DNA of 32,498 nt, taken from Chitinivibrionales bacterium (lineage in GTDB: Bacteria; Fibrobacterota; Chitinivibrionia; Chitinivibrionales; JANQEN01). Positions 27,386 through 32,498 of this stretch are shown here, in pieces. Position 1 is the first letter of the stretch; each line of letters starts with the position of its first letter. The position numbers and the translations under genes are program-made. The stretch covers positions 1 to 32,498 of the forward strand of contig JANQEN010000006.1 in NCBI GenBank assembly GCA_028278335.1. Reading direction: 5' to 3'. Below the pieces are notes generated by a model. The model worked only from the letters and a program-made list of their open reading frames with translations, made no database searches and was not told the DNA's origin.

Positions 27386-28181
27386 AGATGTCAAAGCGAG
27401 TTTTGATACGGTAGTGCAACAGGGAGCCCTTAATTACCGTAGCAAAGAGATGCCCATTTGGTGTCCTGGCTGCGGAGATTTTGCCATAGCACAGGCATTA
27501 GTTGAAGCACTCAACGAGCTGGCAATCCCCCCCAAAGATGTGGCCATAGGTTCAGGCATTGGCTGCTCTGGACGTTTTCCTGTTTTCATCAAGTGTTATG
27601 GCTTTCATGGAGTACATGGTCGTGCTCTTCCATTGGCAACGGGAATGAAGTTGGGTAATGAGAAATTAACGGTTTTTGCTATGGGTGGTGATGGTGATGG
27701 TCTCTCAATTGGAGCCGGCCATTTTCCCCACGCTGCGCGAAGAAATATCAACATAAATTACTTTCTCTTTGACAATTCGATCTACGCATTAACTAAGGGA
27801 CAGACCTCACCCACAGCAGACACCGGAACTGTTTCAAAAACAACACCCTTTGGTAGCTTAGATAATCCTCTCAATCCAGTGCTTCTTTCGCTTAGTTATG
27901 GGTCAACCTTTGTTGCCAGGGCCTTTTCTGGATATCATCATGAGATGAAAAATCTTATGATAAAAGCAATACAACATGAAGGATTCTCCTTTCTCCACAT
28001 CTTAACCCCCTGTGTAGTATTTAATAAACAAAAGACCTACGAACTCTACTATGATCGCTGTAAGCCTTTACCAAAATCTCATAAAAAGTCCTCCTTTGAT
28101 CAGGCAATGAAGTGTGCCCAAAACCAAAAGACCCTTTACACAGGTGTATTTTACCAAAACTCAAGAGCCGCACTCCAATAA
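27363..28181 (+). CDS. korB: 2-oxoacid:ferredoxin oxidoreductase, beta subunit
   Basis: The 272-residue protein is the thiamine-diphosphate and [4Fe-4S] subunit. It has IWCPGCGDF (C34, C37), GSGIGCSGRF (C68) and the TPP-binding GGDGDG at 108-113. Length matches KorB rather than the longer pyruvate-type beta subunits. The ATG at 27363 lies inside korA; an internal start nearer the conserved YRSKEMPIW is possible. No separate delta ferredoxin gene follows; the ferredoxin domains of the gene at 22899 could take that role. Confidence 0.92.
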   Translation: MMFYEKNKDVKASFDTVVQQGALNYRSKEMPIWCPGCGDFAIAQALVEALNELAIPPKDVAIGSGIGCSGRFPVFIKCYGFHGVHGRALPLATGMKLGNEKLTVFAMGGDGDGLSIGAGHFPHAARRNININYFLFDNSIYALTKGQTSPTADTGTVSKTTPFGSLDNPLNPVLLSLSYGSTFVARAFSGYHHEMKNLMIKAIQHEGFSFLHILTPCVVFNKQKTYELYYDRCKPLPKSHKKSSFDQAMKCAQNQKTLYTGVFYQNSRAALQ

Positions 28182-28432
28182 AAGTCTTGTTCCATACATT
28201 CCTGTACATAATTAGTTATTTGTATACAATTTCAATGCACTTTTAGTTGGCTTGTCCTGCTTTAGCTCTTGAATTTTGCCTCTTCTGGTTCCTTTGCCAA
28301 TGTTAATTGATTTTGGCACAATAAATGCTTTTTAATTAGGCAGATAAGAAAACAATAATGTGTTTCATTATGAAAGGAGGTTGCCCAATTCATTAATGTA
28401 ATACTATAAATATATCCTTATGTGGAGTAAAG

Positions 28433-28553
28433 ACAGGTTTGTGCTAGAGTTATTTGTTTTATTACGCAGCCAATTTATTAATAGAAAACCCTCCTATTAA
28501 CAAATATCTGGAAATGACTGCATTCAGGAGCACAAACCTGTTTATTTTTTTCT
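28433..28553 (+). ncRNA. Structured RNA candidate ending in a U-tract, upstream of zupT
   Basis: In the 456-base space between korB and zupT, the outer stem ACAGGTTTGTGCT (28433-28445) pairs perfectly over 13 bp with AGCACAAACCTGT (28529-28541). The second arm is followed by TTATTTTTTTC. Inside, TATTTGTT (28451-28458) pairs with AACAAATA (28499-28506) and AATAG (28480-28484) with CTATT (28494-28498), giving a nested rod. It ends about 85 bases before zupT, so it could be a leader with attenuation, a small RNA or a large terminator. I cannot match it to a known riboswitch. Confidence 0.5.
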
Positions 28554-28637
28554 TTCTGTCCAACAAAAAGACTACTATTTTATAACTATTATAATAAGTA
28601 TACATTTCTCTTTAATTTACAAAGGACACAATTGAAC

Positions 28638-29441
28638 ATGGATACCTCTGCTGTATTACTAGCCTTTGGCCTTACCCTTTTTGCGGGTCTTTCAACCGGT
28701 GTTGGGAGTCTCATGGCCTTTTTTGCAAAAAAAACAAACACGAAATTTCTCTCAATTGCCCTTGGCTTCTCTGCGGGTGTTATGATCTATGTCTCTTTTG
28801 TAGAGATCTTTGTAAAGGCAAAGGATTCACTTATTGAGGTTTTAGGTGAATCAGCAGGAAACTGGGCAACGGTGGGTGCCTTTTTTGGTGGCATGTTCCT
28901 CATCGCGCTTATAGATAGATTCGTACCCACCTTTGGTAACCCCCATGAGGTCCATAAAGTGGAAGAGATGAGCTCTCCAGCCACAGACAAAAAGCTTTTA
29001 CGAATGGGACTTTTCACTGCTCTTGCCATTGCAATCCATAACTTCCCAGAGGGATTGGCCACCTTTACCGCAGCGATTAAAGAACCAGCATTAGGTATGT
29101 CCATTGCGCTGGCCATAGCAATTCATAATATCCCCGAGGGAATCGCTGTATCAGTCCCAATTTATTATGCTACAGGAGATAAGAAGAAGGCCTTTTGGTA
29201 CTCCTTTCTTTCCGGTGTTGCAGAGCCGGTAGGAGCATTGATTGGATTCTTTATTCTTTTACGTTTCTTTAATGACATGGTTTTTGGAATCCTTTTTGCC
29301 GGTGTTGCAGGGATCATGGTGTTTATCTCCCTTGATGAACTACTCCCTACAGCGCGGGAATATGGAGAATCGCATCTCTCTATATATGGTTTGATAGCGG
29401 GGATGATCGTGATGGCCCTCAGTCTTCTTCTGTTTATGTAA
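28638..29441 (+). CDS. zupT: ZIP-family divalent metal transporter ZupT
   Basis: The 267-residue inner-membrane protein has about eight helices and both ZIP metal motifs: HNFPEG with His134 and HNIPEG with His163. It probably imports zinc, with iron or manganese also possible. I chose ATG 28638; a TTG two codons upstream (28632) is nearer to the AAAGGA site. Monocistronic, with its own terminator. Confidence 0.92.
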   Translation: MDTSAVLLAFGLTLFAGLSTGVGSLMAFFAKKTNTKFLSIALGFSAGVMIYVSFVEIFVKAKDSLIEVLGESAGNWATVGAFFGGMFLIALIDRFVPTFGNPHEVHKVEEMSSPATDKKLLRMGLFTALAIAIHNFPEGLATFTAAIKEPALGMSIALAIAIHNIPEGIAVSVPIYYATGDKKKAFWYSFLSGVAEPVGALIGFFILLRFFNDMVFGILFAGVAGIMVFISLDELLPTAREYGESHLSIYGLIAGMIVMALSLLLFM

Positions 29442-29467
29442 AACAAGATCGCTCATTTTAGATAAAC

Positions 29468-29499
29468 AAAAAGGGGTACTCATAAGAGTGCCCCTTTTT
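29468..29499. terminator. Bidirectional intrinsic terminator
   Basis: AAAAAGGGG-T-ACTC / GAGT-G-CCCCTTTTT forms a long stem with ATAA loop and A/T tracts on both sides. It ends zupT on the plus strand and the convergent superoxide reductase gene on the minus strand. Confidence 0.9.
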
Positions 29500-29521
29500 A
29501 GTAATACAGCTCTATTTCTAC

Positions 29522-29962
29522 TTACAATTCAACGTCGGACATCCAATAACCATGGAGGTTACAAGATTCTACAATCGTGACCTTAGAGCCGGCTTCCTTT
29601 ATTTGAATTACCGCAGCAGGATAGGCATCAGGAGTTAAAAGCACACGGGTTACATATTTGCCATCAACATAACAGTCGAGAAATTGAATCATATGGCTCT
29701 CCTGCATGGGATGCAATGTTTCACCAACACGAACGGTAAGCTCAATGCAAGACCCTTCAGGAATAATACTGCTTTCTCTATTTACCTTAATTGTTGGTAC
29801 ATGCTTTACTGCTGCTTCAGATGCGTTCTCTTTAGCTTCAGTAAAGATTGAATCGTTTTGTTTGAAATTATCTTGTGCAGCAAAACAAACTGGACAATTC
29901 TCTGGTGCTTGGTTAAACTCTAAATGACCGCAAACAGAACAGATAAACAGGCTCATAGCCAC
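29522..29962 (-). CDS. Superoxide reductase with rubredoxin-like N-terminal domain
   Basis: The 146-residue protein has an N-terminal rubredoxin/rubrerythrin-like zinc-ribbon (C8-x-x-C11 and C23-x-x-C26) joined by an acidic linker to a desulfoferrodoxin/neelaredoxin domain. The Fe centre ligands are all present: H54 (KHVP), H84 (HPM), H90, C134 and H137 (CNLHG). Lys53 matches the usual active-site lysine, but the Glu normally before it is Val. It reduces superoxide to peroxide without making oxygen. It fits an oxygen-sensitive, ferredoxin-rich metabolism. Met3 is an alternative start. Confidence 0.9.
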   Translation of the reverse strand: MAMSLFICSVCGHLEFNQAPENCPVCFAAQDNFKQNDSIFTEAKENASEAAVKHVPTIKVNRESSIIPEGSCIELTVRVGETLHPMQESHMIQFLDCYVDGKYVTRVLLTPDAYPAAVIQIKEAGSKVTIVESCNLHGYWMSDVEL

Positions 29963-30033
29963 TCCTTATTGAAATTGGATTAAGAATTGAAAAGGATATT
30001 TTTAAACAATTGGATTTTGCACGTATCGATTAT

Positions 30034-30366
30034 CTATAGCTTTGATGTGTTGTTTTCCCCATTGTGCATAGCAGAAACCATCTGCTTTACATTTGCACGA
30101 CACTCAATAATATGATGCTCTGGTTTATCCACATCTCCCATCATGGATATCATGGTATTCTCATTAACATCTAAAAGAGCTACAATACTGATTACCTCCC
30201 GGTCATACTTATTGTTTCCAGCCAAGGTCAACAGATCCATGGTGGACCGTTTCTCTCCATATCTTTTTTTGGCCCACTTTGAGAGATCATCCTCTGGAAT
30301 TTGACAAAAGCAATGAGTTGGGTTAATAACATGGTCTTAGTGTGCGTTCTGTGTATGAGTTTCCAC
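30034..30366 (-). pseudogene. Small protein frame broken by an early TAA
   Basis: From GTG at 30366, preceded by AGAGGAA, the frame reads METHTQNAH, then TAA (30337-30339), then continues open for about 100 residues with protein-like content: HCFCQIPEDDLSKWAKKRYG and AGNNKYDREVISIVALLDVN, ending SKL at 30034. Only the part from ATG 30240 (68 residues) is a formally intact frame. The content looks coding but the family is not recognised. A CAA, AAA or GAA to TAA change would explain it. A sequencing error is also possible. Confidence 0.4.
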
Positions 30367-30402
30367 ATTTCCTCTCTTGGAGCCATAATTGTATTGAGAA
30401 TA

Positions 30403-30600
30403 TTAATCAATTAGTATGCCATCGGTCTTTTCAATTTCGTGAATGCCTTCACCAATGAAATGAGCAACCCCTGTGATACCAAGTCTGGTATGTCCATCTG
30501 AACTGTCCAAAAATTCCACTGGATTGGACACCTATTCCATACAGCACTGTCCAGAATTGATATCTTGAAAAGGAAAAACATATTATTTCAGTTATGGAAA
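30403..30600 (-). pseudogene. Remnant of a second small protein frame with an in-frame TAG
   Basis: Minus-strand frame: VFPFQDINSGQCCME, TAG (30532-30534), then VSNPVEFLDSSDGHTRLGIT, GVAHFIGEGIHEIEK and a stop at 30403-30405. The segment after the TAG reads like a real protein C-terminus but has no start. It lies directly upstream of the broken frame at 30366, suggesting a decayed two-gene unit. Family not recognised. Confidence 0.3.
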
Positions 30601-30690
30601 TCATGTAGTTAGGGAAAATCAAGAGTGGCATACTTTTTGACTATTACTATAGTGAAATTACAATATGTCATGAAACGAAGGGAGGACAAA

Positions 30691-31398
30691 ATGAAGGGTA
30701 CAACGTTATTAACTGCAATAGTCCTGGTTGTTTCTACATTGGCAGGTAGCACTATTAGAGATATTGAAACCATTGAATCAATTCTAGAGGTAAATCGGTT
30801 GAATTGGGACGTCTATGAACGGGTAACCGTACAAAACGGACGGGTGATCTCTTTAAACCTCAGTTCACCCAGTAGATATGCTAAGAAAATGGTCTTTCTG
30901 CCCAGGGACATTGGAAAACTATCGCATCTCCGTTTCTTATCACTTAACAATAATGATCTGGTTTCCTTACCCAAGGAGCTTTTTAATTTACGAGAATTGC
31001 GAACCTTAGAGATCAGTAACAATAATATCTTGGCCTTGCCAAGGGGTATTGAACGACTTCGCCATTTACAAACGCTTAATCTGAGTAACAACGGCATTCA
31101 TGAAGTACCCACTGGTTTAAGCAAAAGTAAATCCTTGGTTCGTTTGCGTCTCAACGGAAATGCCATAGGTAATCTGCCCATTGACATTGGGGATGTGGTT
31201 ACCTTAAAGGAGATTGACCTTACAGGCAATCAACTCTCTGAACTTCCCAGCAGTATCACGCGGCTCTCCTTGAAACGGTTTGACATTGTGGACAATGCAC
31301 TCTGTGGGATAAAGCCCCGTATGGATGCCTGGGTTAAGACACATAATGACAACTACCTAAGGAAACAATACTGCGTGATTCATTACAATGATGAGTAA
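30691..31398 (+). CDS. Exported leucine-rich-repeat protein
   Basis: I start at ATG 30691, 5 nt after GGGAGGA, rather than at upstream 30625, because this start gives a clean signal peptide (MKGTTLLTAIVLVVSTLAGS). The 235-residue product has about five LRR units of the bacterial LxxLxLxxNxLxxLPxxI type between about residues 70 and 200 (for example LRTLEISNNNILALP and LKEIDLTGNQLSELP). A capping region has two late cysteines. LRR proteins bind other proteins; the partner is unknown. It stands alone with a strong terminator. Confidence 0.85.
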   Translation: MKGTTLLTAIVLVVSTLAGSTIRDIETIESILEVNRLNWDVYERVTVQNGRVISLNLSSPSRYAKKMVFLPRDIGKLSHLRFLSLNNNDLVSLPKELFNLRELRTLEISNNNILALPRGIERLRHLQTLNLSNNGIHEVPTGLSKSKSLVRLRLNGNAIGNLPIDIGDVVTLKEIDLTGNQLSELPSSITRLSLKRFDIVDNALCGIKPRMDAWVKTHNDNYLRKQYCVIHYNDE

Positions 31399-31444
31399 AG
31401 CTTGATACGTTTAGCTTGGCAACTTGGTATCGAAGCTCCTTTTA

Positions 31445-31482
31445 AAGAATGAAAAGTTATCTAAGAATAACTTTTCATTCTT
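31445..31482 (+). terminator. Long terminator-like hairpin
   Basis: AAGAATGAAAAGTTAT pairs perfectly over 16 bp with ATAACTTTTCATTCTT around a 6-nt loop, 47 bases past the LRR gene stop. The trailing T-run is short, so it is an AT-rich terminator or a dyad. Confidence 0.65.
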
Positions 31483-31544
31483 ATATTTAGTAAATAGTTA
31501 TATTAGTATTACAGAGCAATAAACCTTTAAGCAAGGAGTGTGCG

Positions 31545-32270
31545 GTGGCAGTAAAGACAAAGAAGAAAGAGAAGAGTAAAAAAGTAAAAGAGTCGGACTT
31601 TAACTATAAATTAAAATCACCTCATGACACCGAATCGGATATTGTATACCCTCAGGATAGCAATTTGGAGAAATATCTGTTCAAATTGCCCTTTGGAACT
31701 AGTACCTTACTCCCCTACCTATCACCTAGAACAGTCTACCATCATTACACCGATCACCACCTAGGTTATTATAAAAAATTCCGTGCTTATATTGATGCCA
31801 ATGATAAGTATAAAGATTTAACCATAGAACAATTCTTACGCACTAAAGATTCTACTCCCGGATTTCAAGATGCGGTTATTAATGGCATTCTACTCCGTAA
31901 CCACAATTTTTATTGGCAATCACTCTCTCCCTATGGTGGGGTTAAGTCAGCTAAGGAGAGTGAGCTATCAAAGGACGTGGTTAAAACCTTTGGCTCTGTG
32001 GAAAGTTTTAAAAAGAAGTTCACTGCCAAAGCAATGAAGATTGGCATTGGTTGGATCTGGCTCTTTAACACAGACAAGGGATTGCAAATTATCCGGACCG
32101 ACTACTTGACCACTCCCCTTCCCTCCAGTTACCGTCCCCTCTTAACTATTGACGTTTGGGAACACTCCTATTATATCGATTATGGTAACAATCGATTCAA
32201 GTATGTGTCAAACTATATCAACCACATGGTTAACTGGGAATTTGCAGAAAAGAACTACGCAAAAAAGTAA
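31545..32270 (+). CDS. sodB: Fe/Mn superoxide dismutase
   Basis: The 241-residue protein carries the four metal ligands H67 (in HHYTDHH), H120 (NHNFYW), D203 and H207 (DVWEHSYYIDYGNN). It starts with GTG after AAGGAG (31533-31538). A Lys-rich N-terminal extension of about 40 residues (KTKKKEKSKK) precedes the usual start and is not a signal peptide. SNxxxxMVNW closes the fold. With the superoxide reductase 1.6 kb away it gives two different superoxide defences. Confidence 0.93.
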   Translation: MAVKTKKKEKSKKVKESDFNYKLKSPHDTESDIVYPQDSNLEKYLFKLPFGTSTLLPYLSPRTVYHHYTDHHLGYYKKFRAYIDANDKYKDLTIEQFLRTKDSTPGFQDAVINGILLRNHNFYWQSLSPYGGVKSAKESELSKDVVKTFGSVESFKKKFTAKAMKIGIGWIWLFNTDKGLQIIRTDYLTTPLPSSYRPLLTIDVWEHSYYIDYGNNRFKYVSNYINHMVNWEFAEKNYAKK

Positions 32271-32355
32271 TCTAATTGAGAAAATAACAGTATAAGATAT
32301 TCCAGAACACCTTAATTTACTTATAAGCGATTTTAATCCCCTTCAATCGCACCGT

Positions 32356-32425
32356 ATAGATATTTGGAGAAAGCGAAGATCTGTTCGAGCCCGCAGGGTG
32401 AGTTATCGAAGCGCCAAATATCTAT
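32356..32425. repeat. Inverted repeat in GC-rich edge element
   Basis: ATAGATATTTGG (32356-32367) and CCAAATATCTAT (32414-32425) are perfect 12-base inverse partners enclosing a GC-rich segment. This begins a repeat-like element that runs to the window edge. Confidence 0.65.
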
Positions 32426-32458
32426 GCGATAAGGGCGATTGCGGGGTGTGTTTCTTTG

Positions 32459-32490
32459 CATACTTTCTTTGCACAAGCAAAGAAAGTATG
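32459..32490. repeat. Perfect 14-bp hairpin in the edge element
   Basis: CATACTTTCTTTGC - ACAA - GCAAAGAAAGTATG is a perfect hairpin, 34 bases after the previous inverted repeat. The sequence resembles intergenic hairpin repeats common in bacterial genomes. The remaining bases of 32271-32498 hold no gene that I can see. Confidence 0.7.
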
Positions 32491-32498
32491 GCTGCTGT

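Noticed and set aside
32341..32498. Possible CRISPR-like repeats at the right edge
   Set aside because: Only inverted repeats and one hairpin; no direct repeats with spacers.

Overview
The window is AT-rich bacterial DNA from a Gram-negative organism with an anaerobic or microaerophilic metabolism. Exported proteins carry short C-terminal domains that resemble type IX secretion sorting domains. Central metabolism is built on a 2-oxoacid:ferredoxin oxidoreductase, and a superoxide reductase and an Fe/Mn superoxide dismutase are both present. A Fibrobacterota/Chitinispirillia-like or Bacteroidota-related lineage would fit, but the sequence does not prove it.

Region 1 (1-6190) is a repeat-rich accessory stretch with three exported proteins. 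The first (710-1975) is an Asp-box beta-propeller. The other two are the most notable objects here. The gene at 2738-3640 (minus strand, DNRLRE beta-sandwich) is interrupted by two tandem in-frame TGA codons. The gene at 4944-6023 (plus strand, Omp28-like thioredoxin-fold protein) is interrupted by three in-frame TGA codons. No TAA, TAG or frameshift interrupts either one. In the Omp28-like protein the first two TGA codons form a TGA-x-x-TGA pair exactly where this family has its redox CxxC. Perfect hairpins with a G in the first two loop positions follow the TGA codons, at or just short of the usual bacterial SECIS distance. One has a GGTC loop 18 nt after TGA, as I recall for E. coli fdhF. 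I read these as two undescribed multi-selenocysteine exported proteins: Sec30-x-x-Sec33 plus Sec65, and Sec72-Sec73. TGA is an ordinary stop in several other genes of the window, so a global code change is unlikely.

Region 2 (6203-15533) looks like a lipid- or acyl-modifying biosynthetic locus. It has two extended SDR/thioester-reductase-like enzymes, a classical SDR, a long-chain acyl-CoA/ACP ligase, a polysaccharide pyruvyl transferase family protein, and four small multi-spanning membrane proteins, two of them tandem paralogues. The product cannot be deduced.

Region 3 (15866-28181) is central metabolism in two divergent blocks. The minus-strand block runs pntAA-pntAB-pntB-fumC-sdhA-sdhB, joining transhydrogenase, fumarase and the soluble part of succinate dehydrogenase; no sdhC/D membrane anchor is present. 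The plus-strand block has a GltD-like flavoprotein with ferredoxin domains, an NADH:rubredoxin-reductase-like flavoprotein, and korA and korB. Together they connect the 2-oxoglutarate-succinate-fumarate part of the TCA cycle to ferredoxin and NADPH.

Region 4 (28182-32498) has a structured-RNA candidate before a ZIP-family metal transporter (zupT), a superoxide reductase, a decayed stretch with two broken reading frames, an exported leucine-rich-repeat protein and a superoxide dismutase. Dispersed repeats with GC-rich hairpins occur at about 2.3, 4.2, 6.1 and 15.6 kb and a different one lies at the right edge.
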